64,000 nucleotides of DNA from Bacillota bacterium. Its GTDB lineage: Bacteria > Bacillota > Clostridia > Lachnospirales > Lachnospiraceae. Both the position numbers and the translations under genes were made by a program. Every line of letters begins with the position of its first letter. Positions within the stretch are counted from its first letter, which is position 1. The DNA is taken from positions 73,038 to 137,037 of the forward strand of contig JAEYFP010000030.1 in the NCBI GenBank assembly GCA_023402845.1, given 5' to 3'. Positions 52,810 through 61,460 of the stretch are shown here, in pieces. The notes below the pieces were generated by a model. That model was not told the DNA's origin. It worked only from the letters and a program-made list of their open reading frames with translations, and made no database searches.

Positions 52810-53834
52810 TAGAGGGCATTACAGAGCGGGTACTCACAATCGAGCCGGAGCATGCGAAAAATATTTATGGCGCAGTTGATGCGTATCTAAAGAAAATAGA
52901 AAAAGCATTTCAGGTAACGATTGTCGATCGGAGCGAGGGAATTAAAATTATCGGAACAAAAGAACAGACAGATCGTGCAGCGACAGTTCTTATGCAATTG
53001 CAGGAGCTGTCCAGACGGGGAAATCTCATAAATGAGCAGACTGTGGACTATACAATCGCGATGCTGATGGATGAAAGGCAGGATGCCGTGCTGGAAATCG
53101 ACAGGGATTTTATTTGTCATACAACAAACGGAAAGCCGATAAAGCCGAAGACCCTCGGACAAAAAGAGTATGTAGATGCAATTCGTAAAAAAATGATTGT
53201 ATTCGGAATAGGGCCTGCTGGGACAGGAAAGACTTATCTGGCGATGGCAATGGCCATCACTGCATTTAAAAATGATGAGGTTGGACGGATCATCCTGACA
53301 CGTCCTGCGATTGAGGCAGGAGAGAAGCTCGGCTTCCTTCCTGGAGATTTACAGAGCAAGGTTGACCCATACCTGCGCCCGCTTTATGATGCGCTGTATC
53401 AAATTATGGGTGCGGAAAGCTTCCAGAAGAATATGGAAAAAGGGTTGATTGAGGTGGCACCGCTTGCTTATATGCGAGGTCGGACACTTGACAACGCTTA
53501 TATTATTTTGGATGAGGCGCAGAATACCACGCCGGCGCAAATGAAAATGTTCTTAACCAGGATCGGCTTCGGCTCCAAGGTCATCATCACAGGTGACCGC
53601 ACGCAGAAGGATCTGGCTCCATCCATGGTATCGGGTTTGGATATGGCGATTCGTGTGTTGGGAAAAATTGAGGAAGTAGGCTTTTGTATGCTGACGAGCA
53701 AGGATGTCGTCAGACATCCGCTCGTACAGAAAATTGTCAAGGCCTATGAGGATTTTGAAGAAAAGGAGATAAGGCAGCCCATCTCGGATGCCCGAAAAAA
53801 TAAGAGAACGAAAGGGAAACGGACGGGCCGATGA
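52806..53834 (+). CDS. phoH: PhoH family ATPase
   Basis: A 342-residue cytoplasmic P-loop ATPase of the PhoH-like family, associated with RNA metabolism and stress. The P-loop is GPAGTGKTYLAMAMAITAFK near residue 136, the TRPAIEAGEKLGFLPGDLQSK stretch follows, and Walker B is YIILDEAQNTTPAQMKMFLTR. The N-terminal 110 residues form a KH-like domain (VTIVDRSEGIKIIGT). It overlaps yqfD and ybeY by 4 bases at each side, a common Firmicute arrangement. Confidence 0.93.
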   Translation: MIEGITERVLTIEPEHAKNIYGAVDAYLKKIEKAFQVTIVDRSEGIKIIGTKEQTDRAATVLMQLQELSRRGNLINEQTVDYTIAMLMDERQDAVLEIDRDFICHTTNGKPIKPKTLGQKEYVDAIRKKMIVFGIGPAGTGKTYLAMAMAITAFKNDEVGRIILTRPAIEAGEKLGFLPGDLQSKVDPYLRPLYDALYQIMGAESFQKNMEKGLIEVAPLAYMRGRTLDNAYIILDEAQNTTPAQMKMFLTRIGFGSKVIITGDRTQKDLAPSMVSGLDMAIRVLGKIEEVGFCMLTSKDVVRHPLVQKIVKAYEDFEEKEIRQPISDARKNKRTKGKRTGR

Positions 53835-54325
53835 CATACTATATTGAAACAGAGGTAGAAAATAGATTGGATTTTCCTTATGAGGAATTATTTTCGCAGA
53901 TTGTGGAAACCGTATTGGATGAAGAGGGTTGTCCTTATGAGGCGACAGTCAGTCTGCTGATTACAGATAATGCATCAATTCAGGAAATTAACAGGGAAAA
54001 CAGGCAGTTGGACAAGCCGACGGATGTTCTTTCTTTTCCGATGGGAGAATATGAGACACCGGGAGAGTTTCTGAATGTAGAGGAACAGAGAGATTGCTTT
54101 GAACCGGATACGGGAGAGCTGCTGCTTGGAGATATCGTAATTTCACAGGATCAATTGCTGGCGCAGGCAAAGGAGTACGGACATAGCGTAAAAAGAGAAT
54201 TTGCTTTTCTTATCGTGCATAGTATGTTACACTTAATTGGATATGACCATATCGAAGAAACAGACAGAAAACTGATGGAAGTAAGGCAGAAGCATCTGAT
54301 GGAGGTGCTTGGAATTCAGAGATAG
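53831..54325 (+). CDS. ybeY: rRNA maturation endoribonuclease YbeY
   Basis: A 164-residue metal-dependent RNase acting in 16S rRNA maturation and ribosome quality control. The zinc motif is HSMLHLIGYDH (H-x3-H-x5-H) near residue 133, and the upstream part has DKPTDVLSFPMGEYETPG and LLGDIVIS. Length is normal. Its ATG overlaps the end of phoH by 4 bases. cdd/era often follow in other Firmicutes; here a flippase does. Confidence 0.96.
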   Translation: MTYYIETEVENRLDFPYEELFSQIVETVLDEEGCPYEATVSLLITDNASIQEINRENRQLDKPTDVLSFPMGEYETPGEFLNVEEQRDCFEPDTGELLLGDIVISQDQLLAQAKEYGHSVKREFAFLIVHSMLHLIGYDHIEETDRKLMEVRQKHLMEVLGIQR

Positions 54326-54380
54326 AGGTATTGAATTCAATACGTAAGGAGAAAGTTTACAGATAGGACACAATTAGGGA

Positions 54381-56030
54381 ATGGCAAAGCAGGAAAACAA
54401 ACATTCAAATTTTATAGTACAGGGCGGAATCCTTGCGGTGACCGGTATTATATCACGTCTGATCGGGCTTCTTTACCGAGTTCCGCTGCAAAAGACAATC
54501 GGGGACGCGGGAATGGGGTATTATTCCGCAGCTTTTCAAATTTATTCGGTAATGCTGATTATTTCTTCCTATAGCTTGCCGGTTGCCGTGTCAAAGCTTG
54601 TTGCGGCAAGGGCAGCAAAGGGACAATATAAAAACGCGCGTAAAATTTATCACGGAGCACTGTTGTTTGCCTTAATTTCAGGCGGAACAACCTGTTTGAT
54701 CGTATTTTTTGGGGCGGATGCCCTGGCAGGAACTTTAATGAATTTGCCAAAGAGTGCAATTGCACTGCAATTGCTTGCCCCTACGCTGCTCATCGTGGCA
54801 GTCATGGGTGTAATCAGGGGGTATTTTCAGGGCCTCGGTACGATGATGCCGACAGCTGCTTCCCAGTTGATTGAGCAGATCATCAATGCGGTTGTCAGTG
54901 TGGGTGCCGCAGTTTATCTGTTTGAATATGGCTCCAAGGTGGCGGATCTGCTTCGAGACGAGGCATACGCTTCCGCATATGGAGCGGCGGGCGGCACACT
55001 CGGAACGGGCGCGGGGGCTGTGGCCGGTCTGATCGTACTCACAGTTATGCTGATTATCCATAACCGGACAATGGGCAAAAATATCAAAAAAGATTCGGCC
55101 CGCTATACGGACAGCTTTGGCAAGGTATTTCAGGTTTTGATTTTTACGATTTTACCTGTCATTTTAAGTACAACGATTTATAATATCAGTGATACGCTGG
55201 ATCAGGGTATCTTTAATCATATTATGACTGCGAAAGGGCTTGGAGAGCTGAAAGCAACTTTATGGGGTATTTTCTCTACCAAATACAAGGTTCTTACAAG
55301 TGTACCGATTGCGCTTGCAAGTGCGGTCTGTTCTTCGATGATGCCATCTCTGACGGCTTGTGTGGAGCAGGGCGAAATGCGTCTGGCCCGTCATAAGGTC
55401 AGCACGGCAACGAGATTTACAATGATTCTGGCTATTCCCTGCGCGGTGGGCCTGAGTATTCTCGGCAGGCCGATTCTTTCCATGCTGCGGTTTTCGGGAG
55501 ATCTGGATATGCCAGCCCGGCTGCTGCAGGTCGGCTCGGTTTCGGTGATTTTTTATTCACTTTCCACACTTTCTAACGGTGTGCTGCAGGGGATCAATCA
55601 AATGCGAATTCCAGTCAGGAATGCGGCGATTGCGCTTATTCTTCATTTGGGAGTGCTCTATGTGACTCTTGCAGTATTTGACTGGAAGCTGTATGGGGTC
55701 GTGTTTTCCTGTATTATATTCGCATTCCTGATGTGTGTGCTAAACTGGATGAGTATAAAAAAATATTTGCATTACAGACAGGAAATCAAGCGGACCTTTA
55801 TAATCCCGCTGATTGCATCGGGCGTGATGGCACTGTTTGTCTGGCTTTTGAATTTCCTGCTGTCCAAAGCAGTTTCCAATGTCGTGTCTGTACTCCTCTC
55901 CATTTTCATCGGTGCCTGCATTTATTTTGTTGTACTCGTTTTGCTGCGCGGCGTGAGGGAATCTGAAATCAGAAGATTTCCGGGCGGCGGTATATTAGTA
56001 AAAATCGCAAAAGTGCTGCATTTACTGTAA
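54381..56030 (+). CDS. SpoVB/MurJ-type lipid flippase
   Basis: A 549-residue polysaccharide-biosynthesis family transporter with about 14 helices. It resembles SpoVB and related Firmicute flippases that carry lipid-linked wall precursors across the membrane: FIVQGGILAVTGIISRLIGLLYRVPLQKTIGDAGMGYYSAAFQIYS marks the start. Given the sporulation genes near by, a SpoVB role is plausible; a MurJ or teichoic acid role is possible. The ribosome site is not obvious just before the ATG. Confidence 0.85.
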   Translation: MAKQENKHSNFIVQGGILAVTGIISRLIGLLYRVPLQKTIGDAGMGYYSAAFQIYSVMLIISSYSLPVAVSKLVAARAAKGQYKNARKIYHGALLFALISGGTTCLIVFFGADALAGTLMNLPKSAIALQLLAPTLLIVAVMGVIRGYFQGLGTMMPTAASQLIEQIINAVVSVGAAVYLFEYGSKVADLLRDEAYASAYGAAGGTLGTGAGAVAGLIVLTVMLIIHNRTMGKNIKKDSARYTDSFGKVFQVLIFTILPVILSTTIYNISDTLDQGIFNHIMTAKGLGELKATLWGIFSTKYKVLTSVPIALASAVCSSMMPSLTACVEQGEMRLARHKVSTATRFTMILAIPCAVGLSILGRPILSMLRFSGDLDMPARLLQVGSVSVIFYSLSTLSNGVLQGINQMRIPVRNAAIALILHLGVLYVTLAVFDWKLYGVVFSCIIFAFLMCVLNWMSIKKYLHYRQEIKRTFIIPLIASGVMALFVWLLNFLLSKAVSNVVSVLLSIFIGACIYFVVLVLLRGVRESEIRRFPGGGILVKIAKVLHLL

Positions 56031-56098
56031 TACGATTTTCATATCAATTTGTATAAAAGAATAGAAAAAAGCTGATACTATAGGCGGAGGGAACGCGT

Positions 56099-56743
56099 AT
56101 GAAAAAGACCTATCTACTCAGCTTTTTGTTATGTATTTTATTTTTGGGATGCGTTTATTTTGGAAGTTATTATTATGTGACAAAATATATGACGGAGCCG
56201 ATCATTGAAAAATATGACCAGGTGACGGCCGATAACGAAACGGCCGAAGATCAGCAGGGAGAATCGGATGCCGCTATTTTTGTAGATACGAATGATGTGG
56301 AGCGGATCGACAGCTATACGAACTATATTCTGGAAAGCTATGATATGACGAACTATGAACTTCACGAAGAAAAGCTTCCGATGCCGTCGGAATATATCGG
56401 TTTGACGAGAGATGAGCTCATCGCTTATCTGGAGGATTATGTCAGATATCCGAGTGAGGAGGACCAGGAAAAATCTCTCGAGGATATACAATTGATTTCC
56501 TATTCAGACGGACAAATCATTATCCGCAAGTCCTTTAAACCGGAGGAAATTCCTGAGACGTTTTACTTAATGGTTGAAAATAATGTGGTGAATGTTTATT
56601 ATAAGGATAAGAAAACGGTTTATATGTACACGGATATTTCTCTGGATACATTGCCTCCGGATGTACAGAATGAAATTATCAGCATCAAATATATTCGTTC
56701 GCCTGAGGAGCTTTATAATTTTTTAGAAACCTATTCGAGCTGA
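56099..56743 (+). CDS. BofC-like membrane-anchored protein
   Basis: A 214-residue protein with one N-terminal helix (about 4-25) and an outer domain. The C-terminal part (SYSDGQIIIRKSFKPEEIPETFYLMVENNVVNVYYKDKKTVYMYTDISLDTLPPDVQNEI) resembles the BofC C-terminal domain, which in Bacillus helps to control sporulation signalling. The match is by pattern only, so the family is not certain. GGAGGG precedes the ATG. No BofC target such as SpoIVB is seen in the window. Confidence 0.65.
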   Translation: MKKTYLLSFLLCILFLGCVYFGSYYYVTKYMTEPIIEKYDQVTADNETAEDQQGESDAAIFVDTNDVERIDSYTNYILESYDMTNYELHEEKLPMPSEYIGLTRDELIAYLEDYVRYPSEEDQEKSLEDIQLISYSDGQIIIRKSFKPEEIPETFYLMVENNVVNVYYKDKKTVYMYTDISLDTLPPDVQNEIISIKYIRSPEELYNFLETYSS

Positions 56744-56782
56744 CGGGATGTATAAAAGAACGATATACAGAAAGGAACAGGC

Positions 56783-57994
56783 ATGAAGGTAGGTATTATT
56801 GGCGGCGGAGCTGCCGGAATGACAGCGGCGATTACTTCGGCTTGGGGCGGACATGAGGTGACGGTTCTCGAACATGGCGGCCGTGTCGGAAAAAAACTGC
56901 TGCTGACCGGAAACGGTAAATGTAACCTGACAAATGTGAATCAGGAATTGTGGCATTATCATGGCAGTGATCCCTCGTTTGCAGAATGTATCTTTCAACA
57001 GTGCAGCTATACGGATTCGCTTGCTTTTTTTACACAGCTCGGTATTTATACAAAAAATAAAAATGGCTGCCTGTATCCGTATTCGGAGCAGGCTTCGGCA
57101 GTTCTTGAGGTGCTTCGGATGGCGCTAAAGAGCTTAGGGGTCACTTTGTTGACAGATTGCCACATCAAGAGCATCAAACGGAGCGAGCTGTTTCAGGTTA
57201 AGACAAATCAGGGATGCTTTATGTTTGACAGACTCATTCTCGCGGCAGGCTCGAAGGCTGCACCGCAGACTGGCTCGGACGGAAGCGGCTATGTGCTTGC
57301 AAAGGATTTCGGACATCATATCGTCAAACCGCTCCCGGCACTTGTACAACTTCGTTCAGCAGAATCATATTTTAAACAGCTTGCCGGTATTCGGACAGAG
57401 GCAAGGCTTACGATTATGTGTGACGGTAAAAAATCCGGTGTGGAGAAGGGCGAATTACAGCTCACGAGTTATGGGATTTCCGGAATTCCAACCTTCCAAT
57501 TGAGTCATATTGCTGCCAAGGCGCTTGATCTGGGACAAAAGGTGGATATTTGCATCGATTGGATGCCGGACATGGAATCTGCGGACGGAGTTTTCAATTA
57601 TTTAAAAAGCAGGGTTCAAAATTGTCCTGATAAAAAGGCTGGAGAGTTACTGATCGGTGTGTTACATAAAAATTTGAGCCTGCTGCTGATTAAAATGGGA
57701 GACATCAAGGCAGACAGAGTGGTAAATATGCTGACAGATGCGGAGCTAAAGAAGCTTTCGCAGCTTATCAAGCAGTTTCCCGTGCCGGTTTCTGCAGCCA
57801 ATTCATTTCAGGATGCGCAGATATGCAGCGGCGGAGTGGATACGTCACAACTGAAGGAAACGTTGGAGTCGAGACTTGTCAAAGGCTTGTATTTTGCGGG
57901 AGAGCTCATTGATATACATGGCGATTGCGGAGGATATAATCTGCAGTGGGCATGGTCGAGTGGCACGGTAGCGGGAAGGCTTCTTAAATCATGA
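56783..57994 (+). CDS. HI0933/BaiN-family flavoprotein
   Basis: A 403-residue NAD(P)/FAD-dependent oxidoreductase of the HI0933/BaiN family. The FAD motif is GIIGGGAAGMTAAITSAWGGHEVTVLEHGGRVGKKLLLTGNGKCNLTN, and the C-terminal GELIDIHGDCGGYNLQWAWSSGTVAG is typical. BaiN proteins in gut Clostridia are linked to bile acid 7-dehydroxylation, but most relatives are uncharacterised, and there are no other bai genes here. Its end overlaps the next gene by 4 bases. Confidence 0.88.
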   Translation: MKVGIIGGGAAGMTAAITSAWGGHEVTVLEHGGRVGKKLLLTGNGKCNLTNVNQELWHYHGSDPSFAECIFQQCSYTDSLAFFTQLGIYTKNKNGCLYPYSEQASAVLEVLRMALKSLGVTLLTDCHIKSIKRSELFQVKTNQGCFMFDRLILAAGSKAAPQTGSDGSGYVLAKDFGHHIVKPLPALVQLRSAESYFKQLAGIRTEARLTIMCDGKKSGVEKGELQLTSYGISGIPTFQLSHIAAKALDLGQKVDICIDWMPDMESADGVFNYLKSRVQNCPDKKAGELLIGVLHKNLSLLLIKMGDIKADRVVNMLTDAELKKLSQLIKQFPVPVSAANSFQDAQICSGGVDTSQLKETLESRLVKGLYFAGELIDIHGDCGGYNLQWAWSSGTVAGRLLKS

Positions 57995-59667
57995 TCAGAA
58001 TCAATCAGATTAAGCTGCCTGTTTCCCACACACAGCAGGCGCTTGAGAATAAAGTGATACATACATTGCAATTAAAAAAAATTTATAAAAATACAAAGCT
58101 GCCTTTATTTTCTTATCAAATCGTAAAACGCTCACTGGATGCCAGAAAAAAGCCGGAGTTGTTTTATGTTTATGCTATTTCGGTTTCCGTTGATCCAAAA
58201 GAGGAAGCCCGGATTCTGAAGCAAAATCGGGACAGTAATGTGGCAGGATGGCGGGAAACCGTCTATAAAGTTCCTGAAAGAGGAGATCGGCTGCTAGTGA
58301 AAAGGCCTGTCGTGATAGGAAGCGGTCCGGCGGGATTATTCTGCGCTTATTTGCTGGCTCGTGAAGGATACTGTCCGATTGTGCTGGAAAGAGGCGAAAA
58401 TGTGGACAATCGTGTGGATTCAGTGGAAAAGTTTTGGGCCGGAAACCCGGTAAATACTGAGTCAAACGTCCAATTTGGAGAAGGCGGCGCAGGAACGTTT
58501 TCAGACGGAAAATTAAATACACTTGTGAAAGACCCAAACGGTCGAAATCAGTATGTTTTAGACACGTTCGTAAAGTATGGCGCGAAAAAAGAGTGCGCAT
58601 TTACGGCAAAACCGCATCTTGGCACCGACGAATTGACGAAAATTGTAAAGAACATGCGCAACGCAATCGCCGACCAAGGCGGTCAATTTCTGTTTTCCTG
58701 TAAAGTGACCGACTTGGTTGTTGAAAATAACAAGATAAAATCCGTGATTGTGGATAACTTTAGCGGGAAGGATTATATCTTGTCAAAGGAGCGGGTGATC
58801 AGGCAGGGTATTTCCCGATTGGAAGCCGTAATTGTTGTGCTTGCAATCGGACATTCGGCACGGGATACGTTTGAAATGCTGAATCGCATTCCCATTCCGA
58901 TGAAGCAGAAGCAATTTGCGGTGGGCCTTCGGATTGAGCATCTGCAAAAGCATATTAACCAAAATCAATACGGGCAGGAACAGGTGAAAGACTTATCCGC
59001 AGCTGATTATAAGGTAACAAATCAGACAAAGAACTTTAGAAGTGTCTATTCGTTCTGTATGTGTCCCGGCGGTTATGTCGTGAATGCATCCTCAGAACAG
59101 GGAAGGCTTGCGGTGAATGGCATGAGTTACAGCGGCCGTGATTCTGCAAATGCGAACAGCGCGCTGATTGTCTCTGTCGGTGAACGGGATTTTGGGGCAG
59201 ACGATGCACTTGCAGGAATGCGTTTTCAGCGGCGGCTGGAAGAAAAAGCCTATGCGCTCGGAAACGGGAATATCCCGATCCAGCGATATGGTGACTTTAA
59301 GGAAAATCGTGTCAGTACAGGGTTTGGAGAAGTGATACCATGTACAAAAGGAAAGACGAAATTTGCAAATTTAAGAACTTTATTTTGTGAAGAAATCAAT
59401 GAAGCACTTATTGAATCTATCGATAAATTCGGTTATACTATGAAAGGCTTTTCAGAAGAGGATGTGCTTTTATCCGGTATTGAAAGCAGAACGTCTTCTC
59501 CGGTAAGGATTCTGCGTGATGAAAACGGAGAAAGTGAAATCAAAGGGCTTTATCCGTGCGGCGAAGGGGCCGGCTATGCAGGTGGAATCACCTCTGCGGC
59601 GATGGATGGCATGAAAACGGCAGAAAAGATAATAGGGAGCTATCGGCCTGCATACGATGAACAGTAA
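57991..59667 (+). CDS. FAD-dependent dehydrogenase-like protein (COG2509)
   Basis: A 558-residue flavoprotein of the COG2509 type, often annotated as FAD-dependent protein. The N-terminal 95 residues are a separate domain. The FAD fold then shows VVIGSGPAGLFCAYLLAREGYCPIVLERG, VQFGEGGAGTFSDGKLNT and CGEGAGYAGGITSAAMDGMKTAE. No substrate is known. It is translationally coupled to the HI0933-type protein upstream, so the two may act in one reaction or redox chain; that is inference. Confidence 0.87.
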   Translation: MIRINQIKLPVSHTQQALENKVIHTLQLKKIYKNTKLPLFSYQIVKRSLDARKKPELFYVYAISVSVDPKEEARILKQNRDSNVAGWRETVYKVPERGDRLLVKRPVVIGSGPAGLFCAYLLAREGYCPIVLERGENVDNRVDSVEKFWAGNPVNTESNVQFGEGGAGTFSDGKLNTLVKDPNGRNQYVLDTFVKYGAKKECAFTAKPHLGTDELTKIVKNMRNAIADQGGQFLFSCKVTDLVVENNKIKSVIVDNFSGKDYILSKERVIRQGISRLEAVIVVLAIGHSARDTFEMLNRIPIPMKQKQFAVGLRIEHLQKHINQNQYGQEQVKDLSAADYKVTNQTKNFRSVYSFCMCPGGYVVNASSEQGRLAVNGMSYSGRDSANANSALIVSVGERDFGADDALAGMRFQRRLEEKAYALGNGNIPIQRYGDFKENRVSTGFGEVIPCTKGKTKFANLRTLFCEEINEALIESIDKFGYTMKGFSEEDVLLSGIESRTSSPVRILRDENGESEIKGLYPCGEGAGYAGGITSAAMDGMKTAEKIIGSYRPAYDEQ

Positions 59668-59713
59668 TTGCAGGAGGTTTCCGGCGGCACTTAAGAAACA
59701 TGAGGAGAAGCAG

Positions 59714-60595
59714 ATGGAAAAGAATGATGAAAACAAAATATATGAGCAGTCGGTGCGTACGGCATTAAGAGATCGAAAAAGAATCGTTGTAAAAATAGGT
59801 TCTTCCTCTCTGCACCATATGGCTACGGGAGAATTGAATCTGACAAAAATGGAGCGTCTTGTCAGAGAGCTTTGTGAATTGAGAAATCAGGGAAAAGATG
59901 TTATTTTGGTTTCCTCAGGCGCAATTGCCGTTGGCAAACGGACGCTGAATGTAACTCCGACCGAGCGGGAAATTCCACTGAAGCAGGCATGTGCTGCAAT
60001 CGGGCAGGCCCGTCTCATGATGATCTACGAGAGACTTTTTGCGGAATATAATCATATTACAGCACAGATCCTCATGACAAAAAATACGATCGTGGATAAG
60101 CTTAACAGGCAGAATGCGCACAATACGTTTACAGAGCTGTTAAAGCTCGGTGTGATTCCGGTCGTCAATGAAAATGATACGGTTGCCGTCCATGAAGTGG
60201 AGGATACGATTGGAGACAATGATTTTCTCTCGGCGGTCGTGGCGGCGCTTGTCGGGGCGGATCTTTTGATTCTGCTGTCGGATATCGACGGGCTTTATAC
60301 GGATGATCCGCGTGAGAATAAAAATGCGCGTTTCATCGATATTGTTGACGAACTGGATGATTCCCTGATGAAAATGGGAAAAGGAACAACAGGAAGCAGC
60401 ATCGGAACCGGAGGTATGAGTGCAAAGCTGCATGCGGCGACCGTGGCCGTTAATTCGGGTGCGGATATGGTTATTGCTAATGGGAAGGATGTCAGCGTTA
60501 TCCATAAAATCATGGAAGGGCGCAAATACGGTACGCTGTTTGTAGGACACCGTGATGAAAATTTTAAAATCGCGGATTATGTCGGAAACATGTAA
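59714..60595 (+). CDS. proB: Glutamate 5-kinase without PUA domain
   Basis: A 293-residue kinase that makes glutamyl-5-phosphate, first step of proline synthesis. The amino acid kinase motifs are VVKIGSSSLHH, VILVSSGAIAVGKRTL, PVVNENDTVAVHEVE, NDFLSAVVAALVGADLLILLSDIDGLYTDDPR and STGTGGMSAK-like TGGMSAKLHAA. The C-terminal PUA domain of long ProB is absent, so this is the short form. GAGGAG precedes the ATG. proA is not adjacent. Confidence 0.93.
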   Translation: MEKNDENKIYEQSVRTALRDRKRIVVKIGSSSLHHMATGELNLTKMERLVRELCELRNQGKDVILVSSGAIAVGKRTLNVTPTEREIPLKQACAAIGQARLMMIYERLFAEYNHITAQILMTKNTIVDKLNRQNAHNTFTELLKLGVIPVVNENDTVAVHEVEDTIGDNDFLSAVVAALVGADLLILLSDIDGLYTDDPRENKNARFIDIVDELDDSLMKMGKGTTGSSIGTGGMSAKLHAATVAVNSGADMVIANGKDVSVIHKIMEGRKYGTLFVGHRDENFKIADYVGNM

Positions 60596-60648
60596 CAGCT
60601 CCTTTCAACATTGTTTCATGGGAAGGCAGGACTTGGAAAGGGTAAGGA

Positions 60649-60867
60649 ATGAATTTAGAGGAAAAGATTAAACGGATTAACGAGTTATATCATAAATCCC
60701 AGAAAGAAGGACTGTCAGAGGAAGAACGGGAAGAGCAAACGAAACTGCGGGCGGAGTATGTGGCAAATGTCAGAAATAATCTGCGTTCCCAGCTTGACGG
60801 CATCAATATTCAGGAAACGGATGGCAGTATTACAAACCTCGGTAAAAAATATAGAACAAGAGAATGA
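60649..60867 (+). CDS. DUF896 family protein
   Basis: A 72-residue protein of the DUF896 (YnzC-like) family. The pattern KIKRINELYHKSQKEGLSEEEREEQTKLRAEYVANVRNNLRSQLDGI is characteristic. It is a soluble, helical hairpin protein of unknown role; in Bacillus a relative is SOS-induced. Its stop overlaps the next start. Confidence 0.93.
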   Translation: MNLEEKIKRINELYHKSQKEGLSEEEREEQTKLRAEYVANVRNNLRSQLDGINIQETDGSITNLGKKYRTRE

Positions 60868-61460
60868 TGTGTATGGATATGGAAAAAATGGTACCGGATA
60901 AAAGAGAAATCAGGCACCGGATATTAAATATTCGAAACGGTATGAGTGAGACCGAATGCAGAGAGAAGAGCGGACAAATCATGAAAATGTTCAAGCTGCA
61001 GAAGGAATATCAAAATTCCGGACTGCTGTTTCTCTATGCTTCTTTTGGAAGCGAGGTCATGACGAGGGAGCTTATGCAGGAAGCACTTTCGGAAGGAAAG
61101 CGGATTGCCCTGCCTCGGGCATTTGTATCAGAAGAGGGGCCCTGTATGGAGTTTTATGAGATCACGGGAAGTTCTCAGCTGCTTGCCGGCTATAAGGGGA
61201 TTCCGGAGCCGAATATCTTACATAAAGAGGTGAGAAAAATCAAGGAATTGCCGGATTTGATGCTGATGCCGGGTGTTGCCTTTGATAAAGTCCGCACTCG
61301 CATCGGTTATGGAATGGGCTTTTATGACCGGTATCTTGAAAAGCATCCGGGAATCAGGACGATTGCCGTGGCCTATGCGTGTCAGATCGTCGAAACGATT
61401 CCGGCATCGCCTTATGATTACCGGCCTGAACGGTTACTTACGGAAGAAAGGATTTATTAA
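60864..61460 (+). CDS. 5-formyltetrahydrofolate cyclo-ligase
   Basis: A 198-residue enzyme converting 5-formyl-THF to methenyl-THF with ATP. The family end motif TRIGYGMGFYDRYLEKHPGI is clear, and DKREIRHRIL and MLMPGVAFDK also fit. Together with fhs and folD at 42-45 kb it keeps the folate pool. Several ATGs crowd the start, so the exact one is uncertain; the one at 60864 overlaps the DUF896 stop. It may act as a paralog with other substrates. Confidence 0.88.
   Translation: MMCMDMEKMVPDKREIRHRILNIRNGMSETECREKSGQIMKMFKLQKEYQNSGLLFLYASFGSEVMTRELMQEALSEGKRIALPRAFVSEEGPCMEFYEITGSSQLLAGYKGIPEPNILHKEVRKIKELPDLMLMPGVAFDKVRTRIGYGMGFYDRYLEKHPGIRTIAVAYACQIVETIPASPYDYRPERLLTEERIY

Noticed and set aside
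56783..57994. Evidence for a bile acid 7-dehydroxylation operon from the BaiN-like protein
   Set aside because: Most HI0933-family proteins are general and no other bai genes are in the window.
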